64,000 bases of DNA from Cryptococcus deneoformans JEC21 (taxonomy: Eukaryota; Basidiomycota; Tremellomycetes; Tremellales; Cryptococcaceae): positions 295,001 to 359,000 of the forward strand of contig NC_006685.1 of the NCBI RefSeq assembly GCF_000091045.1. The letters are read 5' to 3'. Every line of letters starts with the position of its first letter. Within the stretch, counting starts at the first letter, position 1. Below are positions 14,965 through 25,339 of the stretch, in pieces. Position numbers and translations under genes: made by a program. The notes under the pieces are model-generated. The model searched no databases. It was not told where the DNA came from and saw only the letters and a list, made by a program, of their open reading frames with translations.

Positions 14965-16455
14965 CTAGGTGGGGGGCAGATGATGGTGCAGAAAGTTCAG
15001 GGAGGTCAATGTCAGGGTTGAATGATGTTGGGGAGGGGATATCGCTGTTGAGCGTGTTATCTGCGCTTTTGTCCAGAGCGAGGGACGGGGTCGTTGATAC
15101 GTCGGCCTCCTTTTCCTTTTCCTTTTCCTTTTCCTTTTCCTTTTCTTTCGCCTTTTTCAACTTGCCAAAGAATCCCATGATTCCCGGCTGACTCGCGCCT
15201 TTCCCACTCTTCCCTTTCCCATCCATCTTTCCTCCCGGCGCTTTCGCCTTGGCTGAAACGATTGACCGTGGAGGCATATCCTCATCGTCAAACAGACTTG
15301 TAAATGTTTTACCACCTAGAGGCTTTACGGGAGACGGTCCCAACCCTTCTTCATCTTCATCTTCATCCCCTTCTTCCTCATCCTCTTGCCCCTCGTCCAT
15401 CGGATCCCTATTTTGATCACCAAATACAGACCCTAGGGGTTTACCAAAGTTGACATCTCGTGTCGAATCCAATTGTGATTGTGATTGAGATTTGGAAACA
15501 GCCATATGACTACGCCGCCGACGGACTTGACGATCTTTCATCGGCGTATCCTCCACAGGCTCGCCTCGTAATCTCTTTCTCGCTTTTGTGCGGGGCGTGA
15601 TCCTTTCTGACACTTTACAGCCGACCGTCGTTACCGGCCCAGAGACGAGTGTTTTGTGGTACGAATTCGCCTCCAACACTTGTTTCAGCTTTTTGGGAGA
15701 AGACGCATGTATGAATGGCGAGACAGCCTCCTTGCTGCCTGCCGCCCCTGCCCCCGAGCCCATTCTCTCTACACCACTCAGCCCCGTGCCAGAATTGGGA
15801 TTGAACCCCCCATTCGTGATGGATCTCGCTTTGCCGGGGGAATTGAGGATATTAAACGGGTTGACGGGATTGGGATCGATAATAGGTCCAGAATAAGCCT
15901 TTTTCTTTGGGGTGGTAAAGAGAGTACGGGCGGCCGAGCTACTCTCCAGTGCAGATGGAGGAGGAGAGAGTTTTGCGTGAGATGCTTTGCGTTTGAGTGA
16001 TTGGGTATGTGACGGTTTGCCATTCGCACTAGACTCGGCGTTACTAGACGGCCCGGCTGTCAGGTTTTGCATGCTTTGGCTCCCGTTTGGGCGGGACAAA
16101 GAGGTGTATGACCTGCGAGACGGAGGAGTTGGTGTGGTCGGGTAAGCTGATGTAGGAATAGTGCGAGGAGTCACGCGTGGCTGTGGTTGTTGCTGTTGTG
16201 AGAGAGCTTGCTTGGATGATTTGCTGCTCTCTCCTGGCTTTCCGTGTGAAGCTGCTGATTTTGAGAGTTTTCTGTAGAGGGCATACTGTTCGGCTATGGG
16301 AAGAGTCAGTTGGGAGGTACGAGATTGGTGGTGGAATGCGCACCTATGTCAGAGGTATCGTTCTTGATGTCTTCCTTGGTTGGTTCTCTGCCGTGTTCTG
16401 CCTTGAAAGCCTTTTCCCATGCCTTGACGCTGGCCTTGACATGTGCAATGTCCAT
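14411..16455 (-). CDS. SLD2: DNA replication regulator SLD2/DRC1 (RecQL4 N-terminal homologue)
   Basis: Two exons. A short first exon from 16455 reads MDIAHVKASVKAWEKAFKAE-HGREPTKEDIK, the conserved Sld2/RecQL4 N-terminal signature (WExxF...HGRxPxxxDIK). It splices (GTGCGC donor, CCCATAG acceptor) into a long second exon of about 620 residues. That exon is rich in Ser-Pro and Thr-Pro sites, consistent with control by S-phase CDK, which in yeast lets Sld2 bind Dpb11 for origin firing. Acidic and Lys-Glu repeats fill the C-terminal half. The gene diverges from the CBP3-like gene across only 235 bp. Identity rests mainly on the N-terminal motif. Confidence 0.82.
15110..15145. repeat. Hexanucleotide microsatellite (CCTTTT)x6 inside SLD2
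   Basis: Six perfect CCTTTT units in a row. On the coding strand they encode an alternating Lys-Glu run. The length keeps the frame in units of two residues, so copy-number changes would not break the gene. Confidence 0.9.
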
Positions 16456-16526
16456 GTTTGGAATGGAGTGCGGGATGTATGTATACCTATAGACATAACA
16501 AACAGAGCAAAAACAGTTTGTATTTC

Positions 16527-16586
16527 CTAATCACTTCTAATCACTTCTAATTACTTCTAATCGCTTCTAATTACTACTAATCCATT
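16527..16586. repeat. Six tandem 10-bp units, CTAATCACTT-like, in a divergent promoter
   Basis: Consecutive units are CTAATCACTT, CTAATCACTT, CTAATTACTT, CTAATCGCTT, CTAATTACTA and CTAATCCATT. The CTAAT part is invariant and the rest drifts. The array lies between the start codons of SLD2 (16455, minus) and the CBP3-like gene (16691, plus). The spacing of one helical turn puts every CTAAT on the same face of DNA. Confidence 0.88.
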
Positions 16587-16690
16587 ACAAACCTATTTGT
16601 AATCGGTCTTTTCCCATTGCCCATCTCTATTTTTTTTATTTTTTTTTTATTTTTTGGCGTTCGCATCTTTACCACCCCCCCAATACGAAA

Positions 16691-17818
16691 ATGCGACCTC
16701 CCGCACTGAGAACATTCAGGCAGCTCCAGCTGAGGCAGCCCAACTCTTTCCTCCGGCCTTTACACTCCACGCCTCTCCTCCTCGCCGCCGAGAACAACGA
16801 CAAGAAATCAAAAACAAAATTCGTCACAGACCGCCCAGTCAAGGTCGATCGCTCCCCTGCCTTCCCTCCCCCGGCCAACCCGTTCGCCCCCAAGCCAGAG
16901 CCCGTACATTACAGCGACCTCACACTCGGCATCTTGTGGAAGATCAACAAGCTTCTCGGGTACAATGGCAGGAGACGCACCACCGCGAGGGAAAGTGGAA
17001 GGATGCTGACCGGTATCATCGAGGCTGTCAAGCAGGACAAGGTCTTTTGGTATGACGGTTAGTTTGCTTGTTTGTTTGGTGGCGGTCGTGGTGATTTGAA
17101 AGCTGAGCTGACATGACCTCCCAAAAAAAAAAAAAAAAACACACCAGAGTGCGATCTCCCGAGGACATTCCACACCTTCTTTTCCGTCCACCTCGTTTAC
17201 CTCCTTATTACCCTCATCCGGCTCCGCGCTCTTCCCAACCAGATCCCCAACCCTCTTTCGCCCATCCCCCAATCTGCTCTCCCCGGCCAACCGGGCACCA
17301 CGACGCCTATCCAACCGCCTTCGCTTAAAGATAAGTTTGAAGACCTCGTCTCTCCCGCTCACGAGTACAAGTATCGACAGACGTTGCTCACCCATTTCTT
17401 CAACGTTGTCGAGAATGAGATCCGACTGATGCTCGGTGTAGAAATCACGAGAGACAGTGCGGTCCAGACGAGGATGAAGGATTATGCGAATTGGTGGAGG
17501 GAAGCGCAGCTCGGGATGGATTATGCGATCGGCTTGACGGCGAGTGAGGATCCTCGGGAGAGGGCGGTTGCCGATGCCGAGCTGGCAAGCTGGGTATGGA
17601 GATTAATCTTTGGTCGACGGGGCGAGGGCGTCAACGGCCAAGGCGAGTTGGTCTACCCCGAGGGTGAGGCAATGAAGGAGGGGAAAGAGTTGGAGATGGC
17701 AGAGCAGGTTGAAGCGATCGTGAGGTTTATCAGGAGAGAAATGGCCAGGCTGGACAAGATTAGCGATCGGGATGTGATTGCGGGTAATGTGGGCATGTTT
17801 GGCAAGGTCAGGGAGTGA
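16691..17818 (+). CDS. CBP3: Ubiquinol-cytochrome c chaperone, CBP3/UQCC1-like (complex III assembly)
   Basis: Two exons, about 345 residues. The N-terminus (MRPPALRTFRQLQLRQPN) is Arg-rich without acidic residues, as in mitochondrial presequences. The chaperone domain includes FWYDECDLPRTFHTFFSVHL, LITLIRLRAL, a LLTHFFNVVENEIRLM helix and DYANWWREAQLGMDYAIGL, then SWVWRLIFG. In yeast Cbp3 works with Cbp6 at the mitoribosome to receive new cytochrome b. The intron (GTTAGT donor) contains a run of about 18 A. The family call comes from remembered motif order rather than a search. Confidence 0.75.
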
Positions 17819-17868
17819 AAAGAGACGTATGGAAAATGCATGAATTTTTGTACACTCGGCCGTTTTCG

Positions 17869-19044
17869 TTATTTTGCACCTTTTTGCTCGGGCCTGATTG
17901 CTTGGTCTTCCAGCCTGATCACTTGTCCATCGTCTGCGATAACCTTGTATCGGACTGATCGGGTGTTAGTTGAAAGATGGAAAGAAGAAGAAAAATGGAC
18001 AAGAAACTTGCCTATTCGCCAAGCACCTTGCTCCTGGGGCCTGATGGAAGTAAAGTATACAGTTCCAGCGCCTACACGGGGGGGGTTTTAGAACATTTGT
18101 CAACATTTATTTGCATCATGGTTCTTTCACCTACCCTTGCTGCCTCTTATTCGAAAGCTCAAATCGACCCGGCCTTGCATCAAGTTGATCTAAAACAAAG
18201 TATCAGCGATGGTTTCTCCAGTATCCGTTTTTCCGTCTGCCATAACGTACAGTTCCAGAGATCCAAGGTGCTCCCAACGCTTTACACATCAAGGTCAGCC
18301 CAACGTGCGCAGAACAAAAAGCCACTCACCCCACCACTCTTCCACCAACCTGACGTTTTCACCCAAAAGCGCAATCACTTCTTTCGAGTTTCGCAATTGG
18401 AAAGTCGCCTGACGGAGTACAGACGATGAAAGGCGTTCTATCGCCGCCCTTTTTCGTCAGCCAATCGTACTAGCGAGATATATACGACAGTTACCCGAGT
18501 TGGTGGCGTGGAGGATGAAAAGACCCCAGCCCAAGCCGAGGAGACCGAGTGCGATGACTGCTCCACTGTCTGTCAGTTCCCGTTCTTTTTCGCTCAAATA
18601 CCCAAAAATGAATTTCCGCACCGAAAGGCGCCGTTCCCTGCACACACACATCATCGTCAGCCTCCGAGCGTTGTGCCAAGCCCCCAAACCGCGACTCACC
18701 CTGACTTTGGGCAACTCCCTCCCTCCCGGCCGCTCATAAATCAACCTCGGCTTGCTCGGCCCTTCAAACGCCTCAAAGACCTCCTTCCCATCCCTGCCCT
18801 TGCCCCTCTCGCCGACAGTGACGGTATCAGCCTTGCCCTTGTTGACGGCGTCGCGAGGGCTGAGCGGGGGCATACCCCTGATCTCCTCGGGGTGGGAGAG
18901 GGTCTGGCGCGGCGAGGCTTTGGCGGTGAACGATGTGGGCTGGGGCTGGTGCGGCGGCGGCGGCGGGGGAGGGGAGCGTGTGGAGAGGTGTCGGATGGCG
19001 GCGCGGGCGGCGGGGCGGGGGAGGGGCAGTCGTGCGAGGTGCAT
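17869..19044 (-). CDS. COA1/TIM21-like mitochondrial inner-membrane assembly protein
   Basis: The N-terminus MHLARLPLPRPAARAAIRHL is a clear presequence. A Pro-rich linker, KPRLIYERPGGRELPKVR, one membrane helix (SGAVIALGLLGLGWGLFIL) and an intermembrane-space domain follow. That domain has SKEVIALLGENVRLVEEWW, INLMQGRVDLSFRIRGSKG and GTVYFTSIRPQEQGAWR, resembling the Coa1 domain used in early cytochrome oxidase assembly; Tim21 shares this fold and is the main alternative. It is split into many short exons. The last intron (17955-18011) has a GC donor. The middle probably includes a 16-nt exon at 18622-18637; reading through both flanking introns would also stay in frame, so transcript data must decide. 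Confidence 0.68.
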
Positions 19045-19302
19045 CGTGAATTGTCTCTTTTTGGTGTGGGGTGTGAGATGTGGATGTGGATATCAGATTG
19101 AATACCCCGGCAACTTTACACCCGTCTTTTGTATTTTACGTCTGGGACGAAAATGGATATTCTACGCGTGTAAACTGAGAATATTTTTTAATTATGGGCC
19201 ACCCACCGAGAATAGCACAGAGAAGCCCAAAAAACAAAAACAAAAATATCAAAAATCCATCTCTTGCTCTGTGCACTCATCCACAATATATATATATAAA
19301 CC

Positions 19303-20481
19303 ATGTCCGCAGAAGACTTTGAACTTTCCCCAGGACGTGAGTATCGCGCTCACCTATCTACACACCAGCTAACTCTTTTCCCTTAGAAATTTCCGACTCT
19401 GTGCGCCACCAACTGGAAATCGGCAAGTACTTGGCTCCACCGCGTGCTCTACAATTTACTGACCTTTTTCTTTGCGGGAATTAGAGGAGGGCAACAAGAA
19501 TGTCCAGTACCAGCGATTCCATACCAAGCAGACCCAGGATTACCTCGCCCACCTCCGGCCCAAGGTCAAGGACGTCGACCAATTCTGGTTGATCGTTTTG
19601 GCAAGTCTCTTGTTTTCTTCTTTTAATCCCTATTGATCGTATATGCTCATTACAACATCACAGCTTTCTCACCAGATTGTCGCTCCGCACGTCACTTCCA
19701 AGCTGGACCAGCATGCGCTTTCTTTCCTCGAGGACATTGAGCTCAAGCAGGATGTGAACGACTTTCGACCTTATGAGCTTGTATTCGTACGTCCCTTATT
19801 TCGACTTGATCGTGGGTGCCGACTTTTATTTTAGCACTTCAAGGAGAACCCGTACTTTACGAACAAGACTCTTTCTAAAAAATACACTCTCAAGAAGGGT
19901 ATCAAGCCCGCTCCCGCTGACGGCTCCGTCACTGATGAGCTCCGCAAATTCAACGAGGAACAGGATCTGGAAGTGAACGTATGAGCATTCTTTTATTATA
20001 AGCATGGTCGCTGAATGATGATGGATTTCAGCGCGCGACTATTGACTGGAAAGACGGCCAGAACCTGTGCGAAAGGATGCCCCGCCAGGCTCAGGCTCAG
20101 CGTGAAGGTGGGGAAGCCGACGACCTCGAGGACGGTTTCGAGGGCGATCCCGGATCGTTCTTTTGGTACTTTCAGGAAAAGGCCGATCGCTTCAACGTGA
20201 GTTGTTTTTGCAAGTAACAAGGCTGATTGGGGCCAGTTTGGCGAGCAATTCAAGGACGATATCCTCCCCGAGGCGTTTGCGTACTTTGAAGGCCGTGGCG
20301 AGAGCGGGTTCGGCGGCGAGTCTGACGACGAGGACGATTCGCTCGACGAGGAGGACGACGAGGACGAGGATGAGATTGATTTGGAAGAGGATGAAAAGCC
20401 CAAGAAGAAGAGAAAGGTGTGTAAAGACGGGTGCTGCTAATCTGTCGGGGTGGTGACACTGTGCAGGTTGGCGCGCATTGA
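19303..20481 (+). CDS. SET/NAP-family histone chaperone
   Basis: About 265 residues from eight exons, starting MSAEDFELSPG. The NAP domain shows KVKDVDQFWLIVLLSHQIVA, FRPYELVFHFKENPYFTNKT with LSKKYTLKKG, and GSFFWYFQEKADRFNFGEQF. It ends in a strongly acidic tail followed by KKKRKVGAH. The short N-terminus before the domain is closer to SET/TAF-I and Vps75 than to Nap1. These proteins carry histones H3-H4 or H2A-H2B for deposition or acetylation. The second and third introns (19423-19484 and 19601-19663) both have GC donors; using nearby GT sites would throw the domain out of frame. It diverges from the COA1-like gene. Confidence 0.88.
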
Positions 20482-20593
20482 TCTGTTAAAGGGTGTTTCG
20501 GGTCCAGTTACGAGTCTCCAACTGGCGATTATTTAATATGGGTGAATGGGTGTAAATGTAACCGGCAAGAGATGCATATGCTATGAACCAGAC

Positions 20594-21363
20594 TTATCGA
20601 ACATTCATGTTTGACCTGCGCGATCGGCATCAGCATTCCATGAGCATTCCGTCCAAGACAAAAGCACAAAACCGACCTGTTCAAGTATGCGACCTTGTGC
20701 ACATCTTCCAGCCACTTGAACACTTCACTCTGTCCCTCCAGCACGGCGAGCACCTCCCGCGCGATCCGCTGGTCCCGGGGGACGCCGGCCTTCCGTCCCT
20801 TTTCCGCAGCCTTCAGGATCCAGGCGATCCCCTGGCGGGTGCGCTGCCTCTCGTTGAGCGCGCGCGGGGTGAGGATGGTCTTTGCGGACTTGCGCATGGA
20901 GAGGATCTTGACGGAGGGGGAGGCGAGGAGGACGGAGCGGCGGAGGAGGGGCTGGGGGGGGCTGTGTGTGGCGTCGTGCAGGAGGGCGAGGACGCGGTGG
21001 ACGGTGTTCTGCGCCTCGGTCTTCTTGCCGTGCTTCATCAGGCAGTTGGTGAGCAGGGCGAGCGTGGGGTCGAGGGGGGGGGGGGGANNNNNNNNNNNNN
21101 NNNNNNNNNNNNNNNNNNNNNNNNNNNNNNNNNNNNNNNNNNNNNNNNNNNNNNNNNNNNNNNNNNNNNNNNNNNNNNNNNNNNNNNNNNNNNNNNNNNN
21201 GGGGGGGGGGGAGGGGGGGGGGGAGCCCGGCGTGGGGGGAGCTCGGCGCGGCGGTGAAGGCGGGGGGGAGGGGGGAGGTCAGCTCGCGGATGGCGGAGAA
21301 GCCGGACGCGGGGGGCAGCGTGGCGAGGCGGCGGACCGCAGCGAGGGGGGCGCGCACGGGCAT
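20594..21363 (-). CDS. RSM7: Mitochondrial small-subunit ribosomal protein uS7m (interrupted by an assembly gap)
   Basis: The start at 21363 opens MPVRAPLAAVRRLATLPPAS, a good mitochondrial presequence. The uS7 body after the gap reads LLTNCLMKHGKKTEAQNTVH, then NERQRTRQGIAWILKAAEKG, the C-terminal helix of the family. A final intron joins LNR to SNMNVR and the stop at 20594-20596, the usual uS7m ending. The 113 N at 21088-21200, flanked by long G runs, hide the N-terminal part of the S7 domain, so length and frame across the gap are unknown. uS7 binds the 3' domain of the small rRNA. It diverges from RRB1 over 173 bp. Confidence 0.82.
21088..21200. other. Assembly gap of 113 N bordered by poly-G
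   Basis: A block of N with G-runs on both sides (about 21074-21086 and 21201-21223). The local GC content is far above the rest of the window, which fits a sequencing drop-out in a G-rich stretch of RSM7. Confidence 0.98.
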
Positions 21364-21536
21364 CGGGGGGGGGAGGGGGGATACTGCAGGGGGAGGGGGA
21401 GGGGGAGTGGATACTGGAGTGGAGTGTGGAATGGAAACACCGGCGAGAAAAGAACACATAACCCACTTACGTAACACAAAAAGTTGCACCTCAAAATATT
21501 TCGTGCATCGTCCCCAGCCACCACAACCACCGCAGG

Positions 21537-23109
21537 ATGGGAAAACGAACAGCAGACGCAGCAGACCTTCCCGTGTCCAAGGCGGCCGCCACAGGCCAGG
21601 CGACGGCGCGGGAGCCCGCCGCCGACGACGAGATGGGCGAGTTTGAGGACAGATGGGAAGACGAGATCGAGAGCGAAGAGGAGGTCGTCGAGCACGATGC
21701 GGACGGCGAAGCAGATGGCAAGTCGTGCTCCGTCTGCCGCCCACCGTACTGACACCCCGCAGACGACTTTACGCCCGCCCAGGAAGACGCCGAGCCCCCT
21801 GCCGCGCCCACCCAGACGTACCTCCCCGGCACAGCCATCGCCGAAGACGAGCAGCTCGTGCCCGACAACTCTGTCTACCTCGCCCTCCATTCGCTCTCCT
21901 ATGCGTGGCCCTGCCTGTCGTTCGACGTCCTGCGCGATAGCCTCGGCACAGACCGCGCGACGTACCCGCACACCTCGTGGATCGTCACCGGCACGCAGGC
22001 CGGCGAAGTCCCCGGCGAGGGCAAGGCCAAGGACGAGGTCGTCATCATGCGCCTCGGCAACCTGTCCAAGACCCAGCACGACGACGACGATGATTCCGAC
22101 GACGGGAAAGACGACGACGACGACGAGGCGGACGACGAAGATGCCACCCTGGACTTTCTGACCATCCCGCACGTCGGTTCGGTCAACCGTGTGCGTGCGG
22201 CCCCGGCTCCCGTAGGCGGCGCCGTGCCCGACCCGTACCACGTCGCCACCTTTTCCGAGACCGGCAAGGTCCATATCTTTGACGTCCGCCCTTATATCGA
22301 CACCCTCGCCGGTCCCTCGCGCCCCCGTCAAAAGCTGCCAGTGCACACCATCTCCAACCACGGCCGCGCAGAAGGTTTTGCCGTCGAGTGGGGAGCTACC
22401 GGCCTGCTGACGGGCGATATCGACCGCAAAATCTACTTGACTACCCTCACACCCTCCGGCTTCACCACTTCCCCCAACCCTTACCTCAGCCACACCTCCA
22501 GCGTCGAGGATCTTCAATGGAGTCCTACTGAACCTACCGTCTTTGCCTCGGCTTCTGCAGACAGGACCGTCAGGGTCTGGGACGTGCGTGCAAAGGGAAG
22601 AAGGAGTGTCGTCAGCGTCGAGGCGCACAGCGAGGACGTCAATGTCATCAGCTGGAATAAAACAGTCGACTACCTCTTGGTTTCTGGCGGTGATGAGGGT
22701 GGATTGAAAGTTTGGGATTTGAGAATGTTCAAAGAGTCAGTCGCCTCTGTAAACTCTGCTATTTGCCCCAGCTAAAATCTTTTATAGCACACCATCCCCC
22801 GTCGCTCAGTTCCAGTGGCATACCGCACCCATCACATCCGTCGAATGGCACCCGACCGACTCTTCCGTCTTTGCCGCCTCTGGCTCCGACGACCAACTCA
22901 CCCTGTGGGACTTGTCCGTCGAGCCCGACGAGGACGAGGCGCCAATCGGCCCCGCAGACGGGAACATCACCGCCGTCCCACCCCAATTGCTGTTCGTCCA
23001 CCAGGGACAAAAGGATGTCAAGGAGTTGCACTGGCACCCCCAGATCCCGGGCATGGTTATCAGCACGGCGTCCGATTCGTTTAATGTCTTCAAGACTATT
23101 TCTTGCTAG
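21537..23109 (+). CDS. RRB1: Ribosome assembly protein RRB1/GRWD1 (WD40, chaperone of uL3)
   Basis: About 490 residues in three exons. An acidic N-terminus leads into the CAF1C/H4-binding type segment [20 protein letters not shown] with [18 protein letters not shown]40 blades follow: [38 protein letters not shown] and [18 protein letters not shown]. An acidic [15 protein letters not shown] loop sits between the first blades. Rrb1 escorts newly made ribosomal protein uL3 to the nucleolus for 60S assembly. The first intron (21718-21762, 45 nt) has a GC donor; the second is GT-AG. Codon use here is unusually GC-rich near the gap end and relaxes downstream. Confidence 0.92.
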
Positions 23110-23229
23110 AGTTTTTTTTTTTTTTGCAGATATTCCATGTGTAAGAAACTGAAAATAATGCATGGTATTCTTCATAAATACACTCTATTGCCACAACAAC
23201 ATACTAATACAACTACACTATGTATCTAC

Positions 23230-24986
23230 CTAGTTCCACTCCCCAAACTCCCACTTGTAACAATCCACACAATCTTCTTCAGAGACAGGTTTCGGCACAC
23301 CTCCATGCTTTCTCCATCCTGGATCTTCTCCCCCAGGCTGTCTCTTCGGCCCTCGTCTTCCCCACCCCCACCAAACGTTCACATCATCCCTCACCACTGA
23401 CTCGTCCAACGCGGCCCTCACTCTATCGGCCGCTCTATACCATCCCTCCACCGCCTTTTCCCATACACCACTCTTACCCTCACCCTCCTCCGGCCACGGA
23501 TCCGCCAACACCTTGTCAATGACCTCTTCGATCCTATGCGTCCTCACATCCACACTCCACCCCTTGACCCTCACCGTATCATACAAGATCGTCTCGCCCG
23601 TATGGCATTTACTCTCCATCGCAAAGCCGGCGGCGTAGCAGCTGCTATACGGGCCATTACATACGCCCATCGCGATAGGGTCCGCAGTGTGGTACACGTG
23701 GGTGATACCCGACAGGTTGGCGGGCATACCGGGCGGCAGCGGCAGGTGCAGACGGGATGCAGGGAGAAGCTCGCCCGGCGATTCGTACGTCACAGCCGGG
23801 GCGCCAAAGGAGAGACCGATCAGGGATGACACGGCGCCGCCAAGCGAATGGCCGGTCAGCCAGATAGTGGCGTTCGGGTACATGTACGTGATGTTATTGT
23901 AAAGATTCTAAATACATGGTCAGATGCACCGCGATCGGCCGCAAAAAAAGAAATAAAGAACATACCGTGCCGACGGTCGCATACACACTTTCAGATACAA
24001 GAGCGTCTTCCAAGCACGTCTGACCGCATTTATAGCCACCAGCATAACAATCGCAAACCGGGGTCCATGAAAAGTCTACGCGCGCACAACAGCACGAGAA
24101 TAAAAGATTGTCCTAGCGGCAAAAAATACCCAATATCAGTGTCTCAAATCAACTCTCCAGCTTCGTTGCCAATACTCGACTCACGTTGAATTTATCATTC
24201 TTCGCAGTCGGTCCACCAGATCCCAAAACTCCTGCAGAAGTGCCCTTGATAGATATAATGACCGTCTCGTTCTTCTCATCTGCAAACTACTCGTACCCCA
24301 TCAGCACACCTCTCTCTCTCTCTCTATCCAACGGCCAGACTCACAACATGACCCCTTAACCCATCGGCATCTGGCTCCCAGCCAAAGGGCATCGATGCAT
24401 TCCAATCATTAAGCGTATACCAACCAGCCCCGCCAGGGGTGACATACGCGTTGCTCGACATTTTCGCAAGAGTAATCACCGTCTGCCGATCGGTCAAGTC
24501 TGGCACGGTCACTTCGACATCTGACCATTCATCGGAAGGATTTGCAAGATCTGGAGCCAGCCAGGATTCGGGTAATGATATCGACTTGTTGCTGTTGTCG
24601 TTGTTGTTGTTGATCCCGTTGAAATGGAGTGCTTGGGCGCGATAAGACTGTGCCCAAGAGATTATGCGCGGTGGCCGTACTTTGGGGCGGCGAATGAGTT
24701 TCTTCCTCGTCCGTATCTCTAAAACATCGCTCGTCAAGCGAGGCAGCACGTAGTCGTCCCCAAACGCCCCTATTGGATAGTCATGCGCATATAAGGACGC
24801 GCTGGGTGATTGGTCAAGGAAAAGAAGGGTCGGCGTGGAGGCGTTATCAACAAAGGCGTGGCCGTGGGCATGGACTGGCTTGAACGAGATGGTGCGGGTG
24901 TCGGGGGATGATTGTGCAGGGGGAGAAGGAGAGGAGAGGAATGGTAGGAGGTATGAGGATAGTCGGAGAGGGCCTGGGATGTACAT
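23230..24986 (-). CDS. ATG15: Vacuolar phospholipase/lipase ATG15 (autophagic body lysis)
   Basis: Roughly 490 residues in several exons. An N-terminal hydrophobic signal-anchor ([13 protein letters not shown]) is followed by the class 3 lipase fold with the nucleophile motif [20 protein letters not shown]. The family ending [12 protein letters not shown] is present at the C-terminus. Also visible are [20 protein letters not shown] and [14 protein letters not shown]. Atg15 reaches the vacuole through the multivesicular body route and breaks down autophagic bodies. ATG at 24986 is chosen because it directly precedes the anchor; an in-frame upstream ATG at 25064 is possible. A CT-microsatellite sits in one intron near 24310-24326. 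Confidence 0.92.
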
Positions 24987-25339
24987 GGCTGGTGCTGGGA
25001 TGGGGAGAATGAAAGAAGAAGAATGGAAAAACGAATATATGGCCGACTCACTGCCGATGAACATCGGTGGCGAGCAGATCAGATCCAGATCAGATACGCG
25101 CTGTGAGGTGTCCCGATCGCCGACAGTTAAGCCGACACAGCACTCCTCGTCGTTAAATTATTATGGTGGGGCAAGATCCATTGCATGTATGTACAAAATA
25201 TACAAGCAGCCCTTGGGTATCATCATGCAAGATATACGCGGTCTTGATATTCGCCCATAACAACTAATGTATGTATAACAGCATCTCGCTGCTTCAAAAT
25301 CTTGAGCTATCGTCAACCGGGGCATTCCGTCAGTCCAAG
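24987..25339. other. Intergenic between ATG15 and the IQM-like gene
   Basis: About 350 bp that hold the ATG15 upstream region and the 3' flank of the IQM-like gene. Nothing else was recognised. Confidence 0.45.

Noticed and set aside
18457..19044. Unspliced 195-residue frame in the COA1-like gene as the complete protein
   Set aside because: It stops just after the membrane helix, whereas spliced exons downstream give a full Coa1-like domain ending at 17869.
20725..21744. Pro/Arg-rich long frames across the gap
   Set aside because: Created by GC-rich antisense and poly-G sequence; the frames run through N and do not match uS7.
21279..22628. 449-codon minus-strand frame opposite RRB1
   Set aside because: Shadow of RRB1; WD40 motifs on the plus strand are decisive and high GC removes stops on the other strand.
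24309..24326. CT microsatellite as a regulatory element
   Set aside because: It lies in an intron of ATG15 and fits a simple polypyrimidine expansion.
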